A DNA stretch of 59,553 nt from Pseudomonadota bacterium. GTDB lineage: Bacteria; Pseudomonadota; Gammaproteobacteria; Acidiferrobacterales; Acidiferrobacteraceae. The stretch lies in the NCBI GenBank assembly GCA_021827145.1, contig JAKAXK010000003.1, forward strand, positions 1 to 59,553. The letters are read 5' to 3'. Position numbers and translations under genes: made by a program. The stretch's first letter is position 1, and every line of letters begins with the position of its first letter. Positions 48,745 through 57,660 of this stretch are shown piece after piece. The notes under the pieces were generated by a model. That model did no database searches and was not told the origin of the DNA. It was given only the letters and a program-made list of their open reading frames with translations.

Positions 48745-48975
48745 GTTTCACGGCACCGGCCCTTCGTGGGCCAAAACGCGATACTCTCGCGCGAGAATAG
48801 TGATCGCGCCGACCAGATCGGCGTGTTTTTCGGAGCCGCATGGCCACAAGCGCGTTTTGCCTGTGTCTGGCGATTTCGCAGATGGGACCTGAGCGTGCCT
48901 TGGGGAACGTCGCCGGCGCGGAACACCCCGACCGTCGTGATCGCAGACCACGGTAGTGTAGCGGCGCACGGGGCC
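48745..48975 (-). pseudogene. TnpB (IS200/IS605) C-terminal remnant
   Basis: The minus-strand frame running from a start at 48969 to its stop at 48748 contains RRYTTVVCDHDGRGV and ADLVGAITILAREYRVLA, matching the zinc-ribbon end of TnpB proteins (YTSxxCxxCG ... ADxNAAxNILA). The cysteine pattern is damaged and other frames carry further pieces (RNRQTQAK). It is a decayed relic with no transposase function. The rest of 48636-49169 holds nothing I recognise. Confidence 0.6.
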
Positions 48976-49169
48976 TGCTTTTCCGGCTCGGGCTCGATAT
49001 CCTCAAGACGGATGTAAGTCCAGCCCCGAGGCCAATCGTTGCGACGCCCATTGCGTAGTTGCGCAGCCCGCTTTATGCGGGGCGTTTCCCTATGCCCTAA
49101 ACCGGCCCCATCCATCCGACGACCGAAGGTTTGTAAGCCGGGTACGGCGTCCATTGGCTTGTGTGCTCC

Positions 49170-50885
49170 TCAGCTCAGTTGGGCGATGCGCCAGACGGTG
49201 TTGGCTTGCGTCGCCATCCAGTGCTGCACGGCAGCGATCCGGTCCGGTTTCCACTCAGCGTTGTCATTACCCAACTTCCGCGTGGTGGCGAAACCGCTCT
49301 GCTGATACACCGCGCGCTTCTGGTCGTACTCCACCGTGCTCAGGTCCCGATTGGCGCTGGATTGAAGCAGGGTCATATTGCCCAGCCGGTAGACTAGGGC
49401 ATCAGCCTCATCGTTACTAAACCCGCCCCAACCATCTGGCGCGTTCTGCGGGAGCACATGCTCGATGTTGAAGGCGTCGCTGACAAAGTCGTGGGCCTGA
49501 CCCGATAGGTGTTTTTCGAGCGCGCACAGGATGAAGCGCACCACGCGATTGTTGCGCGCATCCGTGGTCTTGATCGATTTTTCGGCGAAGGCGGCGCGGA
49601 ATGTAGTATCGTCGGGGTACACGCTACGCAAGGCATGCAACACGGCCCCGAGCTTGTTCAGCTCCTTCTTGGCAACGCGCTCGGCCACCTCGTTGTATTT
49701 CCGCTCCTGCTCGGCGGCGCTGTACGAGCAGATGACGTTGAAGCGCATGGAAATCACCACCACCGCGCGCAGGAGCCCGGTGAAGTCGGGTGCGTCCAGC
49801 GTTCGTTTGGCCGACAGGAGCAGGGGAAAGGGTTGTCGCACTCGGAAGGTTTTCAAAGTGCCCGCCTGCTGCCTATCCTCCTGCGGCCATTCGGACGCCT
49901 CGGGCGAGGATAACGCCAGATAGGTGTCGAGGTCTTCTTCCATGTCGCGCAACAACTGGAACACCGTCTCCGATGTGTTCACGTGCGCTCGGATGGTCTT
50001 GAAGAGGTCAGCCTGACGGGCGAAGCTGCGGCGGCTGTTCCAGTGGACGCGAAGAAAATCCGGGAAGTTTTCCGACTGGAGCCGGCCGACGATGGCCTCC
50101 CATCGGTCTTCGAGGTTGCGTAGCTCGTGGTCGGTCTCGCCCCCACGGTCGAGCACGGAGAACAGGTAGTTCTTGAGCAGGTCGGTTGCCGAGAGACGCA
50201 CGCCTCGGGCGTTGAGCGTCTCGAAGACCTTGTATGCATTGAGCTCGTCGGTGACGGTGATCACCGTGAAGAACAGGCGATCACTGACGTCTTCGGTCAG
50301 TTTGGCCAGCCGCATGCCCTCGTCACCCGTGCTGGCCTTCAGGTAGGTGGCAACCTGCCGGTCGAACCACTCAAATGCCTTACGCAACTGGTGTTCGGAA
50401 GCACGGAAGCCACGCTGCGGGAGGTGCCCCAGCGGCACCAGGTACGTCTGGAAATAGTTGTTGTTGTTGCGGTTGAGTGTCAGCTTGGGGCGTGCGACCA
50501 GCGTCACCGGGTCCAAGTAGCCGACGTAGGTTTGGCGAATCTGGTCCGCGCGACGCTTGTTCTGCTCGGCATCATTGCCGGTGTCGATCAGCCGCTGGAT
50601 GTTCTTAAGGACGGCGAGCACGATGATGCTGATGGTCGTCAGCCGTTGCTGGCCATCGATGACATCGAACGTCTTGTCATCAGCCGACTGTAAAACGAGG
50701 TAGCCCATGTAGTGTGCGCTCTCGCCGCCCTCCTGGAGCGTTCCCAGAAGATCCATCCACAGGTCTTCCCATTCCTCATTGGTCCAACTGTAGTCGCGCT
50801 GGAATCGAGGAATGCGATAGGTCAGACCATTACCGATGAGCTTTCTGAAGGTGTTGTTCTCGGTCTTGAAATTGGTTGCTGCCAT
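49170..50885 (-). CDS. GmrSD-family defence protein (DUF262 + DUF1524)
   Basis: A 571-residue protein of the type IV restriction family typified by GmrSD. The N-terminal DUF262 domain has YRIPRFQRDYSW and the nucleotide-site motif VIDGQQRLTT (DGQQR at 77-81). The C-terminal DUF1524 nuclease-like domain has FNIEHVLPQN and LGNMTLLQSSANRDLS, an HNH-like signature. The start at 50885 follows GAGGGG; an in-frame ATG at 50945 would add residues that instead look like an HsdM tail. Homologues cut modified phage DNA or sit inside type I restriction loci. Confidence 0.85.
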   Translation of the reverse strand: MAATNFKTENNTFRKLIGNGLTYRIPRFQRDYSWTNEEWEDLWMDLLGTLQEGGESAHYMGYLVLQSADDKTFDVIDGQQRLTTISIIVLAVLKNIQRLIDTGNDAEQNKRRADQIRQTYVGYLDPVTLVARPKLTLNRNNNNYFQTYLVPLGHLPQRGFRASEHQLRKAFEWFDRQVATYLKASTGDEGMRLAKLTEDVSDRLFFTVITVTDELNAYKVFETLNARGVRLSATDLLKNYLFSVLDRGGETDHELRNLEDRWEAIVGRLQSENFPDFLRVHWNSRRSFARQADLFKTIRAHVNTSETVFQLLRDMEEDLDTYLALSSPEASEWPQEDRQQAGTLKTFRVRQPFPLLLSAKRTLDAPDFTGLLRAVVVISMRFNVICSYSAAEQERKYNEVAERVAKKELNKLGAVLHALRSVYPDDTTFRAAFAEKSIKTTDARNNRVVRFILCALEKHLSGQAHDFVSDAFNIEHVLPQNAPDGWGGFSNDEADALVYRLGNMTLLQSSANRDLSTVEYDQKRAVYQQSGFATTRKLGNDNAEWKPDRIAAVQHWMATQANTVWRIAQLS

Positions 50886-51059
50886 GATTTTCTGCCCCTC
50901 TTGCTCGGTAATCTCGCCCAGCAACGCCACGATCCCCGTTTTCATCTATTCGAGTTCCGCATCGATCTCTTCAAGATTGCGTGGCGCTTTGTACTCGGGG
51001 CAAGAGCGGTTGAGGTGAATCTCGTAGCCGACGCCCCATCTCGAAGCCCTTTTCGTCAC
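50886..51059 (-). pseudogene. Remnant of an HsdM C-terminus
   Basis: Just upstream of the GmrSD-family gene the frame reads GVGYEIHLNRSCPEYKAPRN, then LEEIDAELE, a TAG at 50946-50948, and MKTGIVALLGEIT. This matches the tail of type I restriction DNA methyltransferases (GYxIxxNRYF...PRPLEEIDAELxxLExxIxxLLGE). Everything before it is missing and a stop interrupts it. It suggests the neighbouring gene came from a type I restriction locus. Confidence 0.55.
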
Positions 51060-51106
51060 GATAGTATAACGCGGTCTTGCGAGCTGTTCGCGAAGGCGTG
51101 CATCGG

Positions 51107-51180
51107 TAAGGACCATAGCCATGACCGCGTCGGTGGAGGCCGTCCCGGCGGCGACACGGGATCTCCCGTCCGCTCGTAGA
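51107..51180. repeat. Imperfect direct repeat flanking the defence region, right copy
   Basis: The partner of 48559-48635, starting with the same 22 bases. It is intergenic, just upstream (on the minus strand) of the HsdM remnant. The repeat may be a transposon end or a duplicated tail of the pump gene. Confidence 0.7.
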
Positions 51181-51227
51181 CGCCGCGAACGTTCTGGCGA
51201 AAGGGCTTGGATCGACGGCCGCTATGG

Positions 51228-51253
51228 CGCCCGCCCGGGGTGGTGGGCGGGCG
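51228..51253 (-). terminator. Perfect 9-bp GC hairpin
   Basis: CGCCCGCCC and GGGCGGGCG pair perfectly around an 8-base loop, 45 bases beyond the stop of the peptidoglycan-binding protein gene. Without a T tract it may stall rather than terminate transcription. Confidence 0.45.
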
Positions 51254-51297
51254 GTTTGGCTGCGCGGGCCGAAGCCTTGGGGTGCGGGCGGGGTGAC

Positions 51298-51669
51298 CTA
51301 GAGGCCGAGAGCCTTCTTGGTGGCCTGATTGACGCGGCCGGTAGGCTTCATACCATGCATCTTCTGGAACCGCTTGAGGGCTGCTTGCGTTTGCCGATCC
51401 ATCCGTCCGTCGACCGCGAGATGCGCGTGCTCCGCGCGGTTCAAGCTGGCTTGTAGGGATTTGATTCTGGGATTCCCGCCGGGTTCGGCGGCGCCCGTCA
51501 TGGGGCCCGTGCCGGGTTTCTGGTGCTGGCCCATGGGGCCGTTGATGGCGCTGGTCACGGACGCGGATCTGGAAGTGGCGCTAGCCGCGAAGGCCACGGC
51601 CGGCAGGGCGCTTGCGAGCGCGACGCTAGCGAGGATGCGCTTTGGTAACCAAAAGAAAGAACGGGCCAT
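51298..51669 (-). CDS. Secreted peptidoglycan-binding domain protein (copy 1)
   Basis: A 123-residue exported protein: signal peptide to about AFAA, a Ser/Gly/Pro-rich linker, then a PG_binding_1 domain (NPRIKSLQASLNRAEHAHLA, VDGRMDRQTQAALKRFQKMH). This three-helix domain binds cell wall. GGAG lies before the ATG. It is a paralogue of the gene at 51840-52226 and shares the same layout, so the two arose by duplication. Confidence 0.85.
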   Translation of the reverse strand: MARSFFWLPKRILASVALASALPAVAFAASATSRSASVTSAINGPMGQHQKPGTGPMTGAAEPGGNPRIKSLQASLNRAEHAHLAVDGRMDRQTQAALKRFQKMHGMKPTGRVNQATKKALGL

Positions 51670-51839
51670 AGGGTCTACTCCGGGAAAGAGGGGCTGGTGC
51701 GTCGGGGCGCGCGGTATCCGGCGCTAGCTCGACGCGATGCCGGGTCGATGAACAGGGAAATGGGACATTCGGACAAATCAGGGGGCCCGCGACTCGCAGC
51801 GGCGAAATCGCAGGCCCCAGCGCGGGCGCGCCCTTGACG

Positions 51840-52226
51840 CTACATACCAAGGGCCTTCTCGGTGGCCTTGGTGGGGCGGCCGCTCGGCTTGATGCCATGC
51901 GTCTTCTGGAATTTCTCGAGCGCCGTCCGCGTCTGCCGGCCCATCAAGCCATCGACCGCCAGGTGCGCGTGTTCCTTACGATTCAGGGCGGCCTGGATCG
52001 ACTTGACCCGCGGGTTTCCAGTGGGCTGCGCCTTCATGGAGGTCGAACTCGTGTGTTTCGCAGTACCCATAGACGCATTCCCTGTCATGGAATGCGAACC
52101 CCCGGTCTGCGCGGATGATGAGGGGGAGTTGCTGGCCTGGGCAAAGGCCGCGACAGGGAACGCGCTCGCCAGCGCGATGGCAAGAAGGGTGCGTTTCGAA
52201 AATAAAGGCATGCTCAATCGGGACAT
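51840..52226 (-). CDS. Secreted peptidoglycan-binding domain protein (copy 2)
   Basis: A 128-residue paralogue of the preceding gene: signal peptide RTLLAIALASAFPVAAFAQA, a linker rich in Ser/Thr/Met/His, and a C-terminal PG_binding_1 domain (NPRVKSIQAALNRKEHAHLA, VDGLMGRQTRTALEKFQKTH). AAGGAG precedes ATG 52226, preferred over a start at 52262. There is no catalytic domain, so the role is likely structural or regulatory at the cell wall. Confidence 0.85.
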   Translation of the reverse strand: MSRLSMPLFSKRTLLAIALASAFPVAAFAQASNSPSSSAQTGGSHSMTGNASMGTAKHTSSTSMKAQPTGNPRVKSIQAALNRKEHAHLAVDGLMGRQTRTALEKFQKTHGIKPSGRPTKATEKALGM

Positions 52227-52464
52227 AAGGTTTCTCCTTGTGAGGCCCCCCGCCGGAAGCAAATCGCGGAGACAATGAAGCCCGACGCTCGACCGGGGGA
52301 GTTATCAAGCGCCGGATACCGGGCAAGACTACGAGGGCGGGCGGCGTGGCGCATCCCCACAAAGGCCCCCCGGTTGCGCGCGCCCAGGATGGGGAGCGGG
52401 GCGGGCACTCCATCGCGACCCCCGCGTCGCCTCGTGGCGCCGCTTGTGCGATAATCCACAACTA

Positions 52465-52476
52465 GACTATCTCTAT
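52465..52476. promoter_or_regulatory. Motif shared with the yceI promoter (site 1)
   Basis: GACTATCTCTAT lies 23 bases before the marR ATG and matches 11 of 12 bases at 53051-53062. It is a candidate operator half for the MarR protein, which usually controls itself and its neighbours. Confidence 0.5.
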
Positions 52477-52498
52477 CAGGATTATCGGAGGCCCTGGC

Positions 52499-52993
52499 AT
52501 GCCGAAGCAGGTTTCGGAGGAATCGAGCGCATCAATCTCCTTTGTGGGCGCTCCGTCGGCGTCGGTTCACGAGCCCTTTCTTGCCGTGTTGCGCGAGCTG
52601 GCGGAGGCCTACCATGCCTTTTCGGCCTACTCCGCCACGCATGTCCGCGCCATGGGCCTCACCCCGGCGCAGTTTGATGTCATCGCGACCCTCGGCAATA
52701 CCGGTGGCCTGTCCTTGAGTGAGATCGCCCGTAAGACTCTGATCACCAAAGGGACTCTGACCGGAATCGTCGATCGGCTGGAGGCCAAGGGGCTGCTATT
52801 CCGGCGCGTCCCGGCGGCCGACCGACGCAGCTTTCACGCGGTTCTGACCCCCGCGGGCGAGATGCTTTTCACGCAGGCCTTCCCGCAGCACATCGAATAC
52901 CTGAAGCGCGCCTTCCTTCTTCTGGCGGCGGAGGAATTGGAGCAGACCCGCGCCCATCTGCGCCGCCTCCGTGAGTGTTTCCTCGAACGCTAA
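52499..52993 (+). CDS. MarR-family transcriptional regulator
   Basis: A 164-residue winged-helix regulator. The dimer helices flank the DNA-binding core: LTPAQFDVIATLGNTGGLSL, EIARKTLITKGTLTGIVDRL (recognition helix) and EAKGLLFRRVPAADRRSFHA, the wing with the conserved DRR. GGAGG precedes the ATG. It probably represses itself and the adjacent yceI through the shared motif. The inducing ligand is unknown. Confidence 0.92.
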   Translation: MPKQVSEESSASISFVGAPSASVHEPFLAVLRELAEAYHAFSAYSATHVRAMGLTPAQFDVIATLGNTGGLSLSEIARKTLITKGTLTGIVDRLEAKGLLFRRVPAADRRSFHAVLTPAGEMLFTQAFPQHIEYLKRAFLLLAAEELEQTRAHLRRLRECFLER

Positions 52994-53012
52994 CACCCTA
53001 TCCGCGCGGCCG

Positions 53013-53041
53013 TTGACAGGGCCGCCGTGAGCTTATATAGT
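53013..53041 (+). promoter_or_regulatory. Strong sigma-70 promoter of yceI
   Basis: TTGACA at 53013-53018, a 17-base spacer and TATAGT at 53036-53041 give a near-consensus promoter. The motif GACTATCTGTAT at 53051-53062 overlaps the expected transcription start, where a bound repressor would block initiation. Confidence 0.82.
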
Positions 53042-53050
53042 TTGTATAGC

Positions 53051-53062
53051 GACTATCTGTAT
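53051..53062. promoter_or_regulatory. Motif shared with the marR promoter (site 2)
   Basis: GACTATCTGTAT begins about 10 bases after the -10 box of the yceI promoter. The wider region holds an ATAGT/ACTAT inverted repeat (53037-53056). It pairs with site 1 ahead of marR and is a candidate MarR operator. Confidence 0.5.
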
Positions 53063-53168
53063 ACGGAATGATGTCGCGTTTGTGCCGGCACCGCACGGTT
53101 ATGCGACCCCAAGCGTCTTGTCGCAGGCCTGTGCCTGAGGTGCGCCACCCACACTAGGAGATATCACT

Positions 53169-53813
53169 ATGAAGTCCCATCGCATGGCTCGTCTGTTCCG
53201 CTTGGCCCTGGTCTCATGCGCCGCTTCCGGCGCGCTCGCGCCTCTCGCGCAGGCGACTCCTTACCATCATTTGACAGCTAGCCCCAACGGGACCTACCGC
53301 ATCGATCCCGCCCATTCCTTGGCCTGGTTTACCATCGGACACGCCGGCGTGGCGGTGGTCGTCGGACGCTTCGACACAATGTCCGGTTCCTACACCTTCA
53401 ATGCCACCCAGCCTACGCGTGACCGGGTTGCTATCCGCATTGCCACGTCGAGCATAGACACGAACTTCGCCATGCGCGATCACGATCTGCGGGGTCCGGA
53501 TTTCTTTAACGCGCGGGAATTCCCCACCATCCGTTTCCAGAGCACGAGTTACCGACCCCAGGGGGCCCACGCAGGCTTGCTTTACGGGCGACTCACTTTG
53601 CATGGCGTCACGCATCCGGTCGTTTTCCGGGTACGCGAGATCGGCGCGGGGCTCGTCGCCGCGCTCCCCAAGCCTTGGGGCGGCTATTTGTCGGGCTATG
53701 AGGCGACGACTACCATCCGACGCAGCGCCTTCGGCATGAAGGCCTATCTCGGCATGATAGGCGACCGCGTGCATCTGCACGTCAACATCGAGGGCGTGCG
53801 CACAGCGCGCTAG
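53169..53813 (+). CDS. yceI: YceI-family periplasmic lipid-binding protein
   Basis: A 214-residue exported protein: signal peptide ending near AQA, then the YceI lipocalin-like fold with YRIDPAHSLAWFTIGHAGVA, GRFDTMSGSYTF and DHDLRGPDFFNAREFPTIRF. YceI proteins bind polyisoprenoids such as ubiquinone-8 and are induced by base or stress. AGGAG precedes the ATG. It has a strong promoter with a candidate MarR site and is followed 37 bases later by a membrane protein gene. Confidence 0.92.
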   Translation: MKSHRMARLFRLALVSCAASGALAPLAQATPYHHLTASPNGTYRIDPAHSLAWFTIGHAGVAVVVGRFDTMSGSYTFNATQPTRDRVAIRIATSSIDTNFAMRDHDLRGPDFFNAREFPTIRFQSTSYRPQGAHAGLLYGRLTLHGVTHPVVFRVREIGAGLVAALPKPWGGYLSGYEATTTIRRSAFGMKAYLGMIGDRVHLHVNIEGVRTAR

Positions 53814-53850
53814 TTGGGGCCAGGTCGAACCGCGGGGAAGGGAGCAGTCC

Positions 53851-54723
53851 ATGTGGGCGCTACTACGTTCATCGTTCGTGCAAGCCGAATTCGCCCATGC
53901 CGTGCTGGCGCCGGCAGCAGCCGCGATGTCGGTGGCCGGCTTGGGCGCGGTCTTGGTGTCCCGGGCCCCTCGTCTTGGACGCCGCTTGGCCGTTCTCGCG
54001 ATCCCCGCGGGTTTTCTTGCCGGATATTTCGAGACATACCGCAACTTTACGTTTCCGCCGGCCACGGTGTTGTCATGGTTGCCGTGGTTTATCTTGGCGA
54101 TCGTGGCCATCGACTCTCTGCCCGACACCATGAAGAGGGGGGTGATGGCGCAGCTTGCCCGCGCGTTTGTCTCGGCCGCCGCCGCCGCGCTGTTGCTCCG
54201 GCCTTTATTGCGTCACGAGGCGTGGTCCGTGGCGCTCGCGACAGGCTTCAGTGTCACAGTCTCATGGGCATTTCCTTGGGCTGCCGCCGGATCCGCGCGG
54301 GTCGCGCGCCTGCCCTTAGCATCGGCCCTATGTGTGAGCGCGCTGGCGCTGGCCCTTGCGGCTCCGCTGTCGGGTAGTGTTGTGTTGGGTCAGATGGCGG
54401 CATCCCTGGTTACCGCCTTGGGTGGATCGATCCTCGTGGCGCGCCTGTCGCGCACGACCGAATTGCTCGAAGGGGCTCCGGCCGCGATCTTTATCCTGGG
54501 TGTCTTGGGGGTGGATCTGCGCTGGTACGCGGGTGCCGCGGAGGGGGTGGTCGCAGGCCTTCTCGTCTCGGTCGTGGCGGCCCTTGCCGGAAGCGTGGCC
54601 GTCCACCGCTACGGCCTCAAAGGCTGGCGAGGCGTGGCGGCCGCCGTCCTGGCCGCCCTAACCCCCGCAACTTTTGCGATCATGACCGCCTTCAGGCTCT
54701 CTCAGGTAGCTGGTGGCTATTGA
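53851..54723 (+). CDS. Uncharacterised multi-pass membrane protein
   Basis: I do not recognise this 290-residue protein. Eight or so hydrophobic segments can be seen, for example FAHAVLAPAAAAMSVAGLGA, LSWLPWFILAIVAI, AAAAALLLRPLL, PLASALCVSALALALAAPL and GVVAGLLVSVVAALAGSVAV, with few charges between them. A polar stretch RAPRLGRR follows the first. It is probably transcribed with yceI. Possible roles (carrier, channel or enzyme for an isoprenoid substrate bound by YceI) are only guesses. Confidence 0.72.
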   Translation: MWALLRSSFVQAEFAHAVLAPAAAAMSVAGLGAVLVSRAPRLGRRLAVLAIPAGFLAGYFETYRNFTFPPATVLSWLPWFILAIVAIDSLPDTMKRGVMAQLARAFVSAAAAALLLRPLLRHEAWSVALATGFSVTVSWAFPWAAAGSARVARLPLASALCVSALALALAAPLSGSVVLGQMAASLVTALGGSILVARLSRTTELLEGAPAAIFILGVLGVDLRWYAGAAEGVVAGLLVSVVAALAGSVAVHRYGLKGWRGVAAAVLAALTPATFAIMTAFRLSQVAGGY

Positions 54724-54839
54724 ACGCGTCGATGGCTGAGCGCCCGCAAGACCTAGGCCATCTTCGTGGGCGTGCGGTGACGGGGCGCGAGCCTCAGCAG
54801 AAGTCGGGGGTGCGCTAGCGTCCCGGATGAGACGCGCGC

Positions 54840-55895
54840 TCAATCCCAGGATAGGCCGCCCCCGGTGCGGTACTCCGTTACGCGGGTCTCGAAGAAGTTC
54901 TTTTCCTTCTTCAGGTCCAGCATCTCGCTCATCCACGGGAAGGGGTTGGATATGCCCGGCTCGATCTCCGGTAGCCCAAGCTGCGCGCAACGACGGTTGG
55001 CGATATAGACGACGTACTGATGCATCTGGTGGGCGTTGAGCCCCAGCACCCCCCGCGGCATGGTGTCGGTGGCATAGGCGCACTCGAGGTCCACAGCGGT
55101 ACGCATGAGCGCGAGGATCTCAGCCTGAAAACCTGGGGTCCAGAGATCCGGGTTTTCGATCTTGATCTGGTTTGCGAGATCGATGCCAAAGTTGCAATGC
55201 ATGGATTCATCGCGCAGGATGTATTGATATTGTTCGGCGGCGCCCACCATCTTGTTTTGGCGTCCGAGGGCCAGGATCTGCGCGAAACCCACGTAGAAAA
55301 AAAGCCCCTCCATCATGGCGGCAAAGACGATGAGCGAACGGAGGAGGGCGGCGTCGGTTTCGGGTGTGCCCGTCTGAAACCTGGGCGCGGCCAACACCTC
55401 GATATGGGGAAGCAGAAAGGCGTCTTTGTCGCGGATCGACGGGATCTCGCGATAGGCATTGAAGACCTCGCCCTCGTCCAGCCCCAGGGATTCGACGATG
55501 TATTGGTAAGAGTGCGTGTGGATCGCCTCCTCGAAGGCCTGCCGGATAAGGTATTGCCGGCACTCCGGCGCGCGTATGTGCCGGTAGGTCCCAAGGACGA
55601 TATTGTTCGCGGCCAGCGAATCGGCGGTCGTGAAGAAGCCGAGATTGCGCTTGACGATGCGACGCTCATCCTCGGAAAGCCCATAGCGCTGCTTCCAGAG
55701 GGCGATATCGCGCTCCATGCTGATTTCCTGCGGCATCCAGTGATTGGCGCAGGCGTCCAGGTACTTCTGCCACGCCCACGGGTAACGATGGGGGCTCCCC
55801 GGTTCGGGTCGTTCCGGTGCGGTCAGGATGGTGTAGGGCGGTGCGCCCAGCGGGCCCTGAAGCGTGGTAACGGAAGGCAAGCTCATCGCGATCAT
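54840..55895 (-). CDS. nrdB: Ribonucleotide reductase beta subunit (class I)
   Basis: A 351-residue R2 protein that holds the di-iron tyrosyl-radical centre. Ligand and radical residues are visible: Asp92 in TADSLAANN, and Glu123, His126 and radical Tyr130 in [10 protein letters not shown]. Further ligands lie in [11 protein letters not shown] and RDESMHCNF. The C-terminal tail [18 protein letters not shown] is the alpha-subunit docking segment. GGGAG precedes ATG 55895. The partner nrdA is not adjacent within the window. It has a divergent relative in the fragment at 58324-58563. Confidence 0.94.
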   Translation of the reverse strand: MIAMSLPSVTTLQGPLGAPPYTILTAPERPEPGSPHRYPWAWQKYLDACANHWMPQEISMERDIALWKQRYGLSEDERRIVKRNLGFFTTADSLAANNIVLGTYRHIRAPECRQYLIRQAFEEAIHTHSYQYIVESLGLDEGEVFNAYREIPSIRDKDAFLLPHIEVLAAPRFQTGTPETDAALLRSLIVFAAMMEGLFFYVGFAQILALGRQNKMVGAAEQYQYILRDESMHCNFGIDLANQIKIENPDLWTPGFQAEILALMRTAVDLECAYATDTMPRGVLGLNAHQMHQYVVYIANRRCAQLGLPEIEPGISNPFPWMSEMLDLKKEKNFFETRVTEYRTGGGLSWD

Positions 55896-56351
55896 CGACT
55901 CCCGGTTCGTTATCTGACAGGAAGGCGCCCGCTCTCAGGGGCGGGTAGACGTCTGTGGTTCGCGCATCAGGCACGAACCGACTCGGCGCGGCCTTCAACT
56001 CTAAAGTAAAACCGCTCGCGCGGTCTCGCGTGTTGCGATAGATCAAGAGGCCCTGGCCCCTTGCGTGCTCCACAATGCGCACGCGCGCATATTCCTGGGT
56101 CTTTGGGGGGCATGGCCCGTTGCTTGCGTGCCCATCGTTGCGCCTTACATTCTTGTCGGCCACCATCCGCTAAACCTTGGCCGAGGGCAAGTCTTTCCAT
56201 GCGCCAGAGGGCCGTCATGAGCTGAGTGCAGCATCCGCGCGCTTTTATGTCGCTCAGGCCTGGGCTACCATTGAAACCATACGCGCCTCCTCAGGGCGCG
56301 GCCGGATTGCGTGCCTTGTGGTGTGGCCGACATCGATAGGGGGATGCGTTC
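55896..56351. other. Intergenic region with no recognised gene
   Basis: The divergent region between nrdB and the transglutaminase-like gene. I looked for paired NrdR boxes and did not find convincing ones. No RNA gene or repeat is apparent. Confidence 0.4.
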
Positions 56352-57104
56352 GTGGGACAGGATGTGCCGGATAAGGCCTTTCTCTGCATGGACACGGTGG
56401 TCGACGGGGACAATCCGCGCGTCAGCTGGCTCGCCGAGCAGATTAGTCGAGAAGACCCCGTTGCCACCGCCGAGCGCTGCTTTACCTTCGTGCGTGACGA
56501 GATTCTGCACAGCGTGGATTTCAAGCGCGAGGAGATGCCGGTTGCGGCCTCCGCGGTCCTCGATGCCGGCAGCGGCCTCTGTCTGGCGAAGAGCCACCTG
56601 TTGGTCGCCTTGTGGCGGGCCTGTGGTCTTCCCGCGGGCTTTTGTTATCAGCGCCTCGTGTTCGACGCTGACCGCGGCCTCTACGTGACGCATGGACTGG
56701 CTGCGGTCTGCTTGCCCGAATTCGGCTGGTATCGTTGCGACGCCCGCGGTAACACCAAGGCTGGCATCGACTGCGTCTTTACGCCCGACACGGAGAGCCT
56801 TGCCTATACCCCGGTCGACCACGGCGAATACGATTTCCCGTATATCTGGGCCGAGCCTTGGCCCGAGGTTGTAGCGGGTCTCAGGGGCCTTGCGAGTCTG
56901 TCCGCCTATCTTGCCCGGCCTATCGACGCCGTGCCACCCAAGGGTGATGTTATGCGCGAGTCGGTACGCGCAGCGCATCGCGACACCATCGTCCACGAGG
57001 ACTCTTCTAACCGGGCGGGCCCGCCGAATGAGGCGCGTTCCAAGCGGGCCACCACATCTTCGTCGACAGGGCGACAGGATCCGCATTCCGGGCAAAGACA
57101 CTGA
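56352..57104 (+). CDS. Transglutaminase-like cysteine protein
   Basis: A 250-residue protein with a transglutaminase-like core: Cys77 in GSGLCLAKSHLLVALWRACG, His114 in YVTHGLAAVC and Asp130 in WYRCDARGN form the papain-type triad. Such bacterial proteins act as peptidases or amide hydrolases, often of unknown substrate. The last 50 residues are polar, Arg/Ser-rich and probably disordered. The start is a GTG preceded by a GGGGG run. No signal peptide is apparent. Confidence 0.85.
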   Translation: MGQDVPDKAFLCMDTVVDGDNPRVSWLAEQISREDPVATAERCFTFVRDEILHSVDFKREEMPVAASAVLDAGSGLCLAKSHLLVALWRACGLPAGFCYQRLVFDADRGLYVTHGLAAVCLPEFGWYRCDARGNTKAGIDCVFTPDTESLAYTPVDHGEYDFPYIWAEPWPEVVAGLRGLASLSAYLARPIDAVPPKGDVMRESVRAAHRDTIVHEDSSNRAGPPNEARSKRATTSSSTGRQDPHSGQRH

Positions 57105-57401
57105 CTGCGACGCGTTTCAGTAAGCGTGCGGCCCCAACGACCGGCCGGTTTCGACAAACATCCTGATCAAGGGGGGGCTTCTGGTGCCCCGCGTTCTCGG
57201 TACACGCTCGAGAAGCCACGTTCGCGGACGATCAGTGCGTATTGCGACTAGGGTTGCGGATTTTTGGGCCACCTGTCCGGCGTGGCTGTTTGCCGACGAA
57301 GTTCCCCTTGGGGCGTGTTGAGGGTTGCGCCCCGCGCGGCGATGAATTATCACACACCTCATCGCATCGCAGCTTCAAAAAACATGACACAGAGGTGTGG
57401 T

Positions 57402-57660
57402 GTGGCAAAAGACGACCCAAGGGCTGGCGTGCGCGTGGGTGCTCATGGACGGCCTGCCATTCCCGCGCCCTTACGTCGCGCCTTGAATCTGATGCCCGGA
57501 GAGCAGCTCGTGGCGCGCCAGGCGGGGGAGGGTCTCCTTCTGGAGCGTCGAGCGACGCCTTCAGGAGCGCTTCCGGTGTGTGCCAGCGGGCGTGAGCCTG
57601 GTCGAGGAACTGATAAGAGAGCGCAGGACCGAAGCGGCCCAGGAAGACGTCAAGGCATGA
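57402..57660 (+). pseudogene. vapB: VapB-type antitoxin gene, one frameshift
   Basis: The first frame gives an AbrB/SpoVT swapped-hairpin domain (VRVGAHGRPAIPAPLRRALN, then LMPGEQLVARQ), the second frame the toxin-binding tail (RLQERFRCVPAGVSLVEELI, RERRTEAAQEDVKA). The change falls near 57545-57550. A GTG at 57402 with AGAGG upstream is the likely start. The TGA overlaps the vapC ATG (ATGA), so the original coupling is still visible. Either the antitoxin has lost its tail or a base error is present. Confidence 0.75.
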
